Assembly (NCBI GenBank): GCA_947630725.1
Contig: CANRIS010000009.1
Location: 1-64,000, forward strand
Origin: an uncultured Clostridia bacterium
GTDB lineage: Bacteria > Bacillota > Clostridia > Lachnospirales > CAG-274
Direction: 5' to 3'
Length of the DNA stretch: 64,000 bases
Shown: one piece after another, positions 53,922 through 64,000 of the stretch
Layout of the letters: each line of letters begins with the position of its first letter
Numbering within the stretch: the first letter of the stretch is position 1
Made by a program: the position numbers and the translations under genes
Notes under the pieces: model-generated
Databases searched by the model: none
The model's input: the letters and a program-made list of their open reading frames with translations, nothing else
What the model was told of the DNA's origin: nothing

Positions 53922-54491
53922 TTATTCCGTTATTTTACAGAGGGAATTTATAGCATCGTTAAGTATGCCCTCCGCATCAGCTCCCACTATGTCAAGTCCC
54001 TCGGCTGAAATAAAATGGGTTTCCTCTATGCCATAAAATACCTTTGACAGAGTATCCGCATATTCAAAGCCCATATTGTGTATAATGGGACCGCCCGAGG
54101 TCGTCACATAATAGAGCTTTTCGGCTCTGCACAGGCCTTCGGGTATGCCCCTGTCGTTATAGCGGAACGTCACGCCGCACACGGTGACATTTTCAAAATA
54201 AATTTTTAGCAGAGACGGAAACGACAGATCCCAATACGGAGCGGCAATAACGATAATGTCGGCCTCGGCAAAGCTCCTTGCCGCCGAAAGCTCCCCTGCC
54301 GAAAGCTCTCCTGCGGCTAAAAGCTCGTCACGCCGTCTGAGCCCCTCCTCCGACAGGGGCTTAAGCATATCCTCCCTGTCGGGACGAACCTCTGTGACCT
54401 GACCGTCAAGTCTTTCAAGGAGACTGTGAGCAAGCCTGTTTGTCCGTGAATCCTTTCGCACGCATACGTTAATAAAAAGAATTTTTTTCAT
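53922..54491 (-). CDS. Flavodoxin-fold NAD(P)H dehydrogenase-like protein
   Basis: The 189-residue protein starts MKKILFINVCVRKDSRTNRLA, the FMN phosphate-loop region of the NAD(P)H dehydrogenase (quinone)/flavodoxin_2 family. IIVIAAPYWDLSFPSLLKIYFE (about 76-97) and YYVTTSGGPI (about 127-136) support it. It probably reduces quinones or azo compounds. It is convergent with ldh, 40 nt apart. Confidence 0.85.
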   Translation of the reverse strand: MKKILFINVCVRKDSRTNRLAHSLLERLDGQVTEVRPDREDMLKPLSEEGLRRRDELLAAGELSAGELSAARSFAEADIIVIAAPYWDLSFPSLLKIYFENVTVCGVTFRYNDRGIPEGLCRAEKLYYVTTSGGPIIHNMGFEYADTLSKVFYGIEETHFISAEGLDIVGADAEGILNDAINSLCKITE

Positions 54492-54540
54492 ATATCAAAA
54501 ACCTCATATAACCATTATTTTTTAGGAACACATACCGAAA

Positions 54541-54567
54541 GGGGTCGGAGAACAAAACTCCGACCCC
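54541..54567. terminator. Candidate terminator after the pectate lyase gene
   Basis: GGGGTCGGAG (54541-54550) pairs with CTCCGACCCC (54558-54567). The flanking T-runs are short on both strands, so confidence is moderate. Confidence 0.5.
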
Positions 54568-54585
54568 GATGTATTTTGTTGTGTA

Positions 54586-57500
54586 TTATTGAGCCGTATA
54601 TTTATAGGCGCTGTTAAGTACCATATTGAGGATTATTTTTGCGTCCTCAAGGTCTATGGTCTTTGAGCCGTTCATATCGGCATTTTCAAGGCTTAAGTTC
54701 CAATCAGGCTGAACCTTTTGGCCGCCTGTCGATACGTAATACTGCACAACGGCAGCATCGTTCGCCGTAAGTCCCTCAATGCCGTCAACATCTCCCGTAG
54801 GATCCTCTGTGGGCTCTACCGCCTTTGTGCCTGCAAAAGATATATTGTCAAAATAGAGACTTCCCTTTGCAGTCCTCATAAATTTAAGCTGCTTTAACGT
54901 ACTGTTTCTTCCCTCTGTCGTGGGTACGCTCTGCGAAATAACGGGCTCGGCCGAAATATTTTCGGGATCATATTGTCCGTCCGTTCCGTGGAGGGCTGCG
55001 CTGAAGTTTACTGTACTTCCGCCGTTTGTGCCCTCTATTGTTATATGGTACCACTTGTTGGGTTCAAGAGAGCCAAGCTCTGTTCCCACGGCTTCCTTTG
55101 CGCCAAGATCTGCAGGAGAAGAGGTCGCGTATAGCTTTCCTTCCACGTCCATAATATGCATAAACGCATTGTCGTTACCCATTGCCAAGGCTTTACCTGT
55201 GGCTGTATCATAGTCGTGAACATCGTTGTCAAGATAGAATCTGAAGGAACGTCCTTCTTTGTCGGTATTTGTGGTAAGAAAATCGTATTCTATCTTATAG
55301 TCGCCCTCTGCGTACTCCTCGGGTATGGGTATCTGAACAGCCTTGTCGCCAAGCTTGAGCATATTTGTGCTGTTGCCTTCCGTCTTTTCGTTTGTTTCAT
55401 AGCAGGTCGAAATATCGCCGTCCGAAGAAATTATAAAGCTGCCTCCCACATTGTCCTTCATAAGGAACGAGCGGTCATAGAAAAATCCGTTTTCGGTATC
55501 GTGATCGACATATTCCAGCTTGGGGCCACTGCTCTCCTCTGCGGGGTCTACTACGGCGTCTCCCGTTATTATGCTGAGTCCGCTTATAGAGGTTTCTGAG
55601 AAATAGGGCTTAACCGATATGGCGTCTGCCGAATCCACAGCATAGCCTACATATACCGTTTCGGGAAGGTTTTCAAATGTCATATGCCACGGCTGACGTA
55701 CGCCATTTGTCCAGCTTTCGCCGTCTGTCGAAACAAAGAGCCAAATCTCGTCTCCGTATCTGACTATCCTCATATAAGGAGCGTCCTCAACATTTTCGCC
55801 GCTTGACTTATTCTGAGCATAACCTCCCGAAATGGTCTCGAAATATGTATACATAGACTCTTTGCCCTTTGTATCTCTGTAAAGTATACGGTCGTTTATA
55901 CCATACTTCAACATACTGTAGGTTATCATAGCCATTCTCGAATCGGCGTCAAGAGTCTGTCTGAACATAAGACCGTTGTTCTGCTGATTTTCAAATCTGG
56001 GTATGCTGTCGGTTTTTACCCTGATGTCAAAGTTTCCGCTTACTTCTTTATAGAGATATGCGTTGTCGTCATTCTTTATCTTGTTGGTAGACGGGAAGGT
56101 ACTTGTGGATGTGGAACCGTTTGTAAGGGTACCCGATCCGTATATCTTATAGGTGCCCGCAGCGCTGTCATAGCTTGCTCCGCCTAAATTCTTGAACTTT
56201 CCGCCGCCGTTGTTAAGCTCTGTAAAGGACATATCCCCAAGGTCTTCGCTTGTGTCCTTTACATATACTATGGACATTGTGCTCTGGGTCTTTTCGCCCT
56301 TGTTATTGTATGCTCTGCATGACAGATAGTGAGTGCCTGCCGGGAGGGATATGCTGTCGTCTATGCTGCTTTGGCCTTCATATTTCTGTATAAGCTCGTT
56401 TGCATCATAAAGCTCCATACCCGTTATCTCGGTACCCTCCGATGCCGTTGCCTCTGCGCGGTATGAAATCTTGTCATTTTCGGTTACAACTGTCCAGTTT
56501 CCGTTGTTTACGGCTTTTCCGTCAACAGTGCTGTTAACCGATGCTATAGCGGGCGACATAACCGTTATCGAGGGATTCGTGGGAGCCTGCTGCTCTTCTG
56601 TCCACTCGTTTACATAAGCCTCCATAAGAGTATATCCCTTGTAGGGGCCTTCCTTTGTTATTATATCGGCCTCGCCGAATTCCGAAAGTCCCTTTTCGTC
56701 TATCCATTCCTGAGGAACGGCAAAGACTCTTGTGGTCGTAGGCTCATACTTGAAGTCGATTTTTCCGCCTGCCTCGTTTGCGTTGTTTATTACACGTCCC
56801 GTATGATGCTTTACATCGTCTATTATACGCGCGTCAACAGCGTCTCTCTTGGGGATCGTTGCGCCTACGTTGGCAAGTATGCTGTCATAGGCCTCCTCAG
56901 CCGTATCGTACTTGCTAAGCTTATACTCGCCCATATCATAGGCCTCGGGAAGCGCCGTATATTTATCCGATCCGTCTACGCCCTTTGAGTTGTCTGCGGT
57001 AACGCCCGTAGATCCGTATACAAAGTTTCCGTTGAAGAAGAAGCTTCCCTTAACTTTATCGGGAAAATCGTTTGTTATCTGGAATATACGGCTTCTAAGG
57101 CTGTCTTTGGTGGATGGGCCGTATGAATAATAGTTGTTTGTATAATTTACGATATTGGGCTTTGTCCTTGAAGGATCGCCTGTTTTATTGCCATTTGAAT
57201 AAGGTTCTCCGCCGTATGCCGAGTTTGTCTGACCCCAGTTGTATATAAGGTTCGCGGTGACCTCGGTACCGTTCATCTCTCTGTCAAGTCTGGGGCTTCT
57301 GCTGTCGTGATGAGCCAGAAGATTGTGGTGGTATGTTGCGTTGTCGCCGCCCATTATTCCGCCGTAGCCGTGAGCGCCCTTAAAGTGAGAGCTCATCCTG
57401 AGACTTTCGGCTGCCAGAGTATTCTGAACAGTGAGATTTGAGCCGTGGGGCTTGCCCTCTCCTTCTTTAACACTATCCCACGAGCCTGCGTAGAGAGTCA

Positions 57501-58020
57501 GAAGCTCGTCCACCGACCACGAAACGCTGCAGTGATCGAAAATTACATTTGTGCTGTATCTTCCTCCCAGACCGTCAAGCTCTACGTTCTGGTCGTCCGT
57601 AGGTCTTACTCTCATATATCTGAAAATAATGTTGTCTGCGCCGTCTGTGGTCTGAACCTGACGTCCCGTGACGGTTATGCCCTCTCCGGGTGCAGTCTGT
57701 CCCAAAACGGTTATATTGCTGCCCAGATTGAGGTCGCTTTCAAGATTTATCGTGCCGTCTACGTCAAAAACAACGATGTTTCCGCTTGCGCTGTTGTCTA
57801 CGCCGTCTCTGAGGGAGCCGGGGCCGCTGTCATTCAGATTTGTAACGTGATAGATCTGAATTTTGTCATTGGCTCTTGCGCCCTGAGTGTACTTTCCGCC
57901 GCCCTCTGCGCCGGGAAAAGCCAAAAGCTTGTTTTCTTCGGCAAATGCTATGCCGGGGGCAAGCGTTGCCGTCATAACGGCAGCCGTCAGAATGGCAGCC
58001 GCTCTTTTAAGCATTTTCAT
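54586..58020 (-). CDS. Secreted pectate lyase-like protein with dockerin-type C-terminus
   Basis: The 1144-residue protein has a signal peptide (about 1-27). The polysaccharide lyase family 1-like parallel beta-helix (about 28-420) includes LNDSGPGSLRDGV, VIFDHCSVSWSVDE and HHNLLAHHDSRSPRLDR. Ig-like spacing follows (about 480-595), then a DUF1349/laminin-type beta-sandwich (about 600-815), another lectin-like domain (about 835-1075) and a dockerin-like repeat pair at the end (DVDG...NDAAVV and ADMNGSKTIDLEDAKIIL, about 1085-1140). It probably cleaves pectin outside the cell. The start is ATG 58020, 9 nt after AGGAGG; the ATG at 58029 touches that site. Confidence 0.85.
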   Translation of the reverse strand: MKMLKRAAAILTAAVMTATLAPGIAFAEENKLLAFPGAEGGGKYTQGARANDKIQIYHVTNLNDSGPGSLRDGVDNSASGNIVVFDVDGTINLESDLNLGSNITVLGQTAPGEGITVTGRQVQTTDGADNIIFRYMRVRPTDDQNVELDGLGGRYSTNVIFDHCSVSWSVDELLTLYAGSWDSVKEGEGKPHGSNLTVQNTLAAESLRMSSHFKGAHGYGGIMGGDNATYHHNLLAHHDSRSPRLDREMNGTEVTANLIYNWGQTNSAYGGEPYSNGNKTGDPSRTKPNIVNYTNNYYSYGPSTKDSLRSRIFQITNDFPDKVKGSFFFNGNFVYGSTGVTADNSKGVDGSDKYTALPEAYDMGEYKLSKYDTAEEAYDSILANVGATIPKRDAVDARIIDDVKHHTGRVINNANEAGGKIDFKYEPTTTRVFAVPQEWIDEKGLSEFGEADIITKEGPYKGYTLMEAYVNEWTEEQQAPTNPSITVMSPAIASVNSTVDGKAVNNGNWTVVTENDKISYRAEATASEGTEITGMELYDANELIQKYEGQSSIDDSISLPAGTHYLSCRAYNNKGEKTQSTMSIVYVKDTSEDLGDMSFTELNNGGGKFKNLGGASYDSAAGTYKIYGSGTLTNGSTSTSTFPSTNKIKNDDNAYLYKEVSGNFDIRVKTDSIPRFENQQNNGLMFRQTLDADSRMAMITYSMLKYGINDRILYRDTKGKESMYTYFETISGGYAQNKSSGENVEDAPYMRIVRYGDEIWLFVSTDGESWTNGVRQPWHMTFENLPETVYVGYAVDSADAISVKPYFSETSISGLSIITGDAVVDPAEESSGPKLEYVDHDTENGFFYDRSFLMKDNVGGSFIISSDGDISTCYETNEKTEGNSTNMLKLGDKAVQIPIPEEYAEGDYKIEYDFLTTNTDKEGRSFRFYLDNDVHDYDTATGKALAMGNDNAFMHIMDVEGKLYATSSPADLGAKEAVGTELGSLEPNKWYHITIEGTNGGSTVNFSAALHGTDGQYDPENISAEPVISQSVPTTEGRNSTLKQLKFMRTAKGSLYFDNISFAGTKAVEPTEDPTGDVDGIEGLTANDAAVVQYYVSTGGQKVQPDWNLSLENADMNGSKTIDLEDAKIILNMVLNSAYKYTAQ

Positions 58021-58132
58021 AAATACCATCCTCCTTATGGTTAAAATAGAGTCCGCATATCCGTCTCCTTTAATTTTCGTACCTTTCCCCGATGGGAGGC
58101 GTATAAACTATGGGACTGTTTTCTTAAAAAAT

Positions 58133-58161
58133 ATTATAGCATAATTATACAGACTTTTCAA
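58133..58161 (-). promoter_or_regulatory. Sigma-A-type promoter for the pectate lyase gene
   Basis: On the minus strand, TTGAAA (58156-58161), 17 nt, TATAAT (58133-58138), with a leader of about 105 nt. Confidence 0.65.
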
Positions 58162-58209
58162 TAGCCGTCAGTTTCTTTTATATTTTTTGTTTGTTATGTG
58201 TCTGAATTT

Positions 58210-59553
58210 TTATCTGTTTTCTATGCTGATATATTCTTTTTTGGTGACAAGGCTTTCATACGCAGGTCTGATTATTTTGTCCATGGTAATAAGCTCCTCT
58301 ATTCTGTGGGCGCTCCAGCCGACTATCCTCGCCACGGCGAAAAGCGGTGTAAAAAGCTCTCTCGGGATACCCAGCATATCATATACAAAGCCGCTGTAAA
58401 AGTCCACATTGGGGCTTACTCCCTTATATATCTTTCTTTTTTCGGCAATGATCTTGGGAGCGATTTTTTCGATGTTGTTATAGAGCGTCATATCCTCGTC
58501 ACGTCCCTTTGCCTTTGCAAGCTGCTCCACAAAGCTCTTGAATACCCTTTCTCTGGGATCCGAGAGAGAATATATTGCGTGACCCATACCGTATATAAGA
58601 CCCTTTCTGTCAAAGGCCTCCTTATCCAATATTCTGACAAGATAGCTTTCTATTTCGTCTTCGTCCTTATAGTCCGAAATATGCTCCTTTATGTCGTCTA
58701 TCATATTTACCACCATAAGGTTTGCTCCGCCGTGGCGCTTTCCCTTAAGGGAGGACATAGCAGCGGCAATCACCGAATAGGTGTCGGAGCCCGAAGAAGT
58801 GACTACTCTCGTTGTGAAGGTAGAATTGTTTCCGCCGCCGTGTTCCATATGAAGCATAAGAGCTATATCCAGAACCTTCGCTTCAAGCTCGGTATATTTC
58901 ATATCGGGTCTTAACATTCTCAGAAAGTTTTCCGAGATAGAAAGCTCCCTGTCGGGCTTGTGTATATACATACTTTCATCATTTTCATAGTGGTTGTAGG
59001 CGTGATAGCCGTAGACAGCCATCATAGGGAAGGTGCTTATAAGCTCTATGCACTGGCGCAGTACGTTCCCGGGGTCGAGATTGTTTTTTTCTTCGTCATA
59101 TGAAGCGAGGGTAAGCATACTTTTCGTCATAGACGTCATTATGTCCTCGGTGGTGGCTTTCATAATAACGTCCCTCGTAAACGTAATGGGAAAGACCATA
59201 CTTTCTGCCAGAGCCTCCTTAAAATCCTCAAGCTCCTGCCTTGTGGGGAGGACGCCGAAAAGCAGAAGATAGGCAGTCTCCTCATAGAGAAACCTCTTAC
59301 CCTTGTTTCCCTGTATAATATCCTTTATATCTATGCCTCTGTAGAGCAGTCTGCCGTCTCTGGCAACTCTTTTTCCGTCAATATAGTCAAATGAGCTTAC
59401 GTCGGAAATAGTTGACAGCCCCGTAACGACCCCCTGCCCGTTTTCGTCTCTGAGTCCCTCTTTTACTCCGTATTTCTTGAACAGCTCTTTGTCTATCCTG
59501 TCGTTTATCATACAGGTTTTTACCTGTTTGTTTGCATAATCCGTAATATTCAA
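58210..59553 (-). CDS. Citrate synthase
   Basis: It condenses acetyl-CoA and oxaloacetate. The 447-residue protein belongs to the citrate/2-methylcitrate synthase family with the catalytic HGGGNNSTFTTRV (about 237-249), GHAIYSLSDPRE (His and Asp, near 319-330) and an N-terminal domain typical of the longer clostridial form. It is probably part of a partial oxidative branch to glutamate. It stands alone, between cinA and the pectate lyase gene. Confidence 0.9.
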   Translation of the reverse strand: MNITDYANKQVKTCMINDRIDKELFKKYGVKEGLRDENGQGVVTGLSTISDVSSFDYIDGKRVARDGRLLYRGIDIKDIIQGNKGKRFLYEETAYLLLFGVLPTRQELEDFKEALAESMVFPITFTRDVIMKATTEDIMTSMTKSMLTLASYDEEKNNLDPGNVLRQCIELISTFPMMAVYGYHAYNHYENDESMYIHKPDRELSISENFLRMLRPDMKYTELEAKVLDIALMLHMEHGGGNNSTFTTRVVTSSGSDTYSVIAAAMSSLKGKRHGGANLMVVNMIDDIKEHISDYKDEDEIESYLVRILDKEAFDRKGLIYGMGHAIYSLSDPRERVFKSFVEQLAKAKGRDEDMTLYNNIEKIAPKIIAEKRKIYKGVSPNVDFYSGFVYDMLGIPRELFTPLFAVARIVGWSAHRIEELITMDKIIRPAYESLVTKKEYISIENR

Positions 59554-59612
59554 TATTTTTTCCTCCTTAGCATTCTTTGTTTCTCTTTGTTTTCTGTCTC
59601 AAGCTTTTATTT

Positions 59613-60872
59613 TTAAAGATCCCTTATAATTTTTCTCAAAAAATCCAGTGCATATGTTACGCTGAGCCCTCTTATTTTTTGTCTGTTTCCTCTGAGGTTA
59701 AGCTCCTTTGTGTATATATTGTTTTTATAGTATACTCCTATATAAACCCTTCCCACAGGTTTGTCATAGGATATATCGCTTTCGTTGGGAGTGGGGTTCT
59801 TTATGACTCCGCCGCCCGCTATGCCCGTTGTCGAAACGCCTATGTCGGCTCCTGCGGCAATAGCGGCTCCCTTAGCCATCAGTCCCGCCGTTTCCTCAGA
59901 TATGGCTCCGAAGCTTTCTATTGTGGCCTTGTCCACTCCGAGGGTTTTTATTTTGCTTTCGTTTGTATAGACCACAAAACCCTCCCTGAACACCTGCGAC
60001 ACTCCTGCCACGTCCACAAGCTTTGATGCCAGCATTCCTCCCGTGAGGCTTTCGGCTGTGGCAATCGTTATTTTTCTTCCGACAAGCTCCCTCACAACGG
60101 CCTCGGCAAGGGTCGTTTCGTTTTCGCCGTATATATATTCGCCCAGTCTTGAATATATCTCCCTTGCGGCAGGCTCTATGAGTCTCTGACATTCGTCCCT
60201 GTCGGCTCCCTTTGCGGTGATCCTGAAAAACACTCCGTCCTCCTTGGCATAGGGCGCTATGGTGGGATTTATACCCTCCGCCATAAGCTCCTCTACCTTT
60301 TCGGCTGCGGCGGACTCCCCTATCCCCGTAAGTCTTAGTGTGCGGGAGACTATGGCGCCGCTGTTTTTTGTCCTCAGATAAGGAGCGGCAGCTTTTTCAA
60401 ACATAGGTCTCATTTCATTGGGAGGGCCGGGGAGCATTATAAGTATTTTGTTGTTTTCTTCTATGATAATGCCGGGAGCAGTGCCGTTATTGTTTTCAAG
60501 AACGATGCCTCCCGATGGGACATATGCCTGCTTTATGTTTGTGTCGGCCATTTTTCTGCCTTTGAAATAAGCTCTTATGCCCTCCATAATATTTTCGTCA
60601 AGATACATTTCTCTGCCGAAAAATTCTGCTCCCGTTTCTTTTGTTATGTCATCGTCCGTAGGGCCGAGTCCCCCCGTTGTAACAATTATGTCGGCTCTGT
60701 CAAAGCCGTCCTTAAGCGCCTTAAGGAGCCTTTCTCTGTTGTCTCCCACAACAGTCTGATAATATACGCCTATGCCCAGTCCTGCCAGCTCCTCCGAAAG
60801 ATATTTTGCGTTTGTGTTTATTATATCTCCCAGAAGAAGCTCCGTACCGACAGCAATTATTTCAGCCTTCAT
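59613..60872 (-). CDS. cinA: CinA family nicotinamide-nucleotide amidase
   Basis: In the 419-residue protein, the N-terminal MoCF/COG1058 domain starts MKAEIIAVGTELLLGDIINTN, with TTGGLGPTDDDITK near 67-80. The C-terminal CinA domain (about 255-419) holds TAESLTGGMLASKLVDVAGVS and SVTTGIAGGG, the pyridine-nucleotide amidase active site. The start is ATG 60872 behind GGGGGAT; an in-frame ATG at 60908 precedes that site. Confidence 0.92.
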   Translation of the reverse strand: MKAEIIAVGTELLLGDIINTNAKYLSEELAGLGIGVYYQTVVGDNRERLLKALKDGFDRADIIVTTGGLGPTDDDITKETGAEFFGREMYLDENIMEGIRAYFKGRKMADTNIKQAYVPSGGIVLENNNGTAPGIIIEENNKILIMLPGPPNEMRPMFEKAAAPYLRTKNSGAIVSRTLRLTGIGESAAAEKVEELMAEGINPTIAPYAKEDGVFFRITAKGADRDECQRLIEPAAREIYSRLGEYIYGENETTLAEAVVRELVGRKITIATAESLTGGMLASKLVDVAGVSQVFREGFVVYTNESKIKTLGVDKATIESFGAISEETAGLMAKGAAIAAGADIGVSTTGIAGGGVIKNPTPNESDISYDKPVGRVYIGVYYKNNIYTKELNLRGNRQKIRGLSVTYALDFLRKIIRDL

Positions 60873-60892
60873 AAAAACCGATCCCCCTGTTA

Positions 60893-60920
60893 AAAACAAG
60901 GCAGACAAATTATACTGCCT
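60893..60920 (-). terminator. Candidate terminator after eno
   Basis: AGGCAG (60899-60904) pairs with CTGCCT (60915-60920). The minus strand continues TTGTTTTT. It overlaps the leader of cinA. Confidence 0.5.
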
Positions 60921-61023
60921 GCCCTGTCATTTTTTTCTTATAATGCGACCCTGTGCCGCCTCACATCTGTGTCGGCGGACAAAAAGTCTTTATTTTTCCG
61001 TAGGAAAAGCTTTTAAAGCAATA

Positions 61024-62376
<1,353 letters not shown>

Positions 62377-62417
62377 TCATTCATTATAAGTAAATAACAA
62401 TGCTTACCATTGTATTT

Positions 62418-62446
62418 ATTTTAAAATAATATTACCTCTGTGTCAA
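62418..62446 (-). promoter_or_regulatory. Sigma-A promoter for eno
   Basis: On the minus strand, TTGACA (62441-62446), 17 nt, TAAAAT (62418-62423), about 55 nt before the start. Confidence 0.75.
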
Positions 62447-62531
62447 ACACTTTTAACAAATTTGCCGTCATTTTTTTAAATATATCACAATCACCCTGCC
62501 AAACTGCCAAAAGTCCTTCGTCCTATAAAGG

Positions 62532-64000
62532 TTATTCCCTTATTATAAGAGATTTTCCCGTCATTTCTTCGGGCTGTTCAAGCCCCATCATATCGAGGAG
62601 CGTGGGAGCTATGTCAGCCAGTCTGCCGCCCTCTCTGAGTCCCTTTGCCTCGGGATAATTCACAAGTATAAATGGAACGGGGTTTGTGGTATGCGCCGTA
62701 AAGGGATCGCCTGTCTCATAGTTTATAAGCTGTTCGATATTGCCGTGGTCTGCGCATATAAACATCCGGGCGCCCTCCTCCACGACAGTCTGAACGACCC
62801 TGCCTACGCACTCGTCTATATATGCCACCGCTTTGCACGCAGCCTCTATAACTCCCGTATGTCCTACCATATCGGGGTTGGCGTAGTTGATTATTATAAG
62901 ATCGTTTTCGCCCGATTTTATGTTTTCTATGAGCTTTTCGGTGACCTCGGGAGCGCTCATTTCGGGCTGAAGGTCATAGGTAGCCACCTTCGGTGACGGC
63001 ACAAGAAATCTGCGCTCGTTGGGGTTGGGTGCCTCCACTCCTCCGTTGAAAAAGAATGTAACGTGAGCATATTTTTCGGTTTCGGCTATTCTCGCCTGCG
63101 TAAGTCCCAGTGACGAAATATACTCTCCCATAGTCTTTTGGAGTGTCTGGGGCTTGAATGCCACGTTTTTGTTTTCTATAGTCACGTCATATTCGGTAAA
63201 GCATACATATGTGACGTTCATATGGCCTTTTCTTCTTTCAAAAAACGGAAAATCGCTGTCGCAGAAGGAGCGTGTTATTTCTCTTGCTCTGTCGGGGCGG
63301 AAGTTTGCGAAAATTATGGAGTCGTTTTCTTCTACCGTTGCCGTAGGCTTTCCGTTTTCGAGTATAACTGTGGGTATAACAAACTCGTCATTTATGCCCT
63401 CGGCATATGTGGCGTCCATACACTGTGCCATAGAAGGAGCGGTCTTTCCCTCTCCATAGACTATGGCTGCATAGGCTTTTTCTACTCTGTCATAGTTTTT
63501 GTCTCTGTCCATAGCATAATATCGGCCGCTTATGGTGGCGATTTTGCCTACGCCGATCCTTGCCATTTCGTTTTCAAGCTCCGTGAGATAGCCCTTTGCC
63601 GATGTGGGAGGCGTGTCTCTGCCGTCAAGAAAAGCGTGCATATACACCTTTTCAAGTCCGTTTCTCTTTGCAAGCTCAAATACGGCGAAGATATGCTCCA
63701 GAGCGCTGTGAACGCCGCCCCTCGAAACAAGTCCGAAAACGTGGAGGGCGCTGTTATGCTCCTTGCAGTTATTCACAGCCTTAAGCAGCTCTTCATTTGT
63801 GAAAAAGTCGCCGTCCTGAATGGATTTTGTTATTCTCGTAAGCTCCTGATACACAATGCGGCCTGCGCCCATATTGAGATGACCGACCTCAGAGTTTCCC
63901 ATCTGTCCATCGGGAAGTCCCACGTCAAGACCCGATGCATATCCCTTTACAAAAGGATATTCCTTCATAAGTCTGTCGATGTTGGGAGTGGGGGTCATAG
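62532..64000 (-). CDS. gpmI: 2,3-bisphosphoglycerate-independent phosphoglycerate mutase (partial, 5' end beyond window)
   Basis: It swaps 3- and 2-phosphoglycerate using two Mn ions. About 488 residues are visible. The sequence opens at TPTPNIDRLM, which in the family lies some 20 residues into the protein after a metal-binding LDGFG motif, so the true start is right of the window. The conserved DGQMGNSEVGH (near 30-40), AFLDGRDTPP, RFRPDRARE-type and DHGNIEQL motifs are present. With eno it forms the lower glycolysis pair. Confidence 0.95.
   Translation of the reverse strand, partial: MTPTPNIDRLMKEYPFVKGYASGLDVGLPDGQMGNSEVGHLNMGAGRIVYQELTRITKSIQDGDFFTNEELLKAVNNCKEHNSALHVFGLVSRGGVHSALEHIFAVFELAKRNGLEKVYMHAFLDGRDTPPTSAKGYLTELENEMARIGVGKIATISGRYYAMDRDKNYDRVEKAYAAIVYGEGKTAPSMAQCMDATYAEGINDEFVIPTVILENGKPTATVEENDSIIFANFRPDRAREITRSFCDSDFPFFERRKGHMNVTYVCFTEYDVTIENKNVAFKPQTLQKTMGEYISSLGLTQARIAETEKYAHVTFFFNGGVEAPNPNERRFLVPSPKVATYDLQPEMSAPEVTEKLIENIKSGENDLIIINYANPDMVGHTGVIEAACKAVAYIDECVGRVVQTVVEEGARMFICADHGNIEQLINYETGDPFTAHTTNPVPFILVNYPEAKGLREGGRLADIAPTLLDMMGLEQPEEMTGKSLIIRE

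Overview
The window looks like the chromosome of an anaerobic, low-to-mid GC member of the Clostridia (Bacillota), probably a gut or plant-fibre degrader. The evidence is a str operon in the order rpsL-rpsG-fusA-tuf, an ispF-cysS-mrnC-rlmB-yacP-sigH cluster carrying the sporulation/transition sigma factor SigH, strong AGGAGG ribosome-binding sites, frequent TTG starts, Gram-positive lipoproteins and a secreted pectate-lyase-like enzyme with a dockerin-like tail. I cannot name the genus. No rRNA, tRNA, CRISPR array or complete insertion sequence was seen.

Left end (1-1455): a foreign-looking secreted beta-helix gene runs off the edge and abuts a macro-domain gene cut off after its first motif, which suggests the border of an inserted element. 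1.6-5.3 kb: carbonic anhydrase, a cytidylate-kinase-like protein, an AI-2E family transporter and cysK. 5.3-11.2 kb (minus): a SecD-SecF fusion with a large acidic insert, and a secreted phosphodiester-glycosidase protein. 11.4-16 kb: an ABC exporter operon with a membrane-anchored adhesion-like protein between ATPase and permease. 16-21 kb: alaS behind a structured leader, an unknown secreted protein and a short-chain dehydrogenase.

21.1-21.6 kb holds an array of hairpins, including two 99-bp copies whose stems co-vary. 21.6-29.3 kb is a tight seven-gene run: VWA-like protein, MoxR-type ATPase, leucine-rich-repeat protein, DUF4358-like lipoprotein, MBOAT O-acyltransferase, DHHW/AlgX-like protein and SGNH hydrolase. 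It probably O-acylates a surface polymer, with an ATPase/VWA module attached. A ROK sugar kinase follows.

30.5-44.5 kb (all minus): the sigH-to-ispF cluster, a perfect cloverleaf of palindromes at 35.04-35.15 kb, the str operon, prs, glmU with a structured leader, and a membrane-anchored propeller-like protein. 44.2-46.6 kb keeps the Bacillus ydcC-alr-ndoA order, but the antitoxin gene is missing. 46.8-52.7 kb is a purine operon (purC-purF-purB-purA) ending with a thioesterase and an HD hydrolase. The right end has ldh, a flavodoxin-fold oxidoreductase, the pectate lyase, citrate synthase, cinA, eno and the 5'-truncated gpmI. Promoters given are matches to the sigma-A consensus with 16-17 nt spacers, read by eye.
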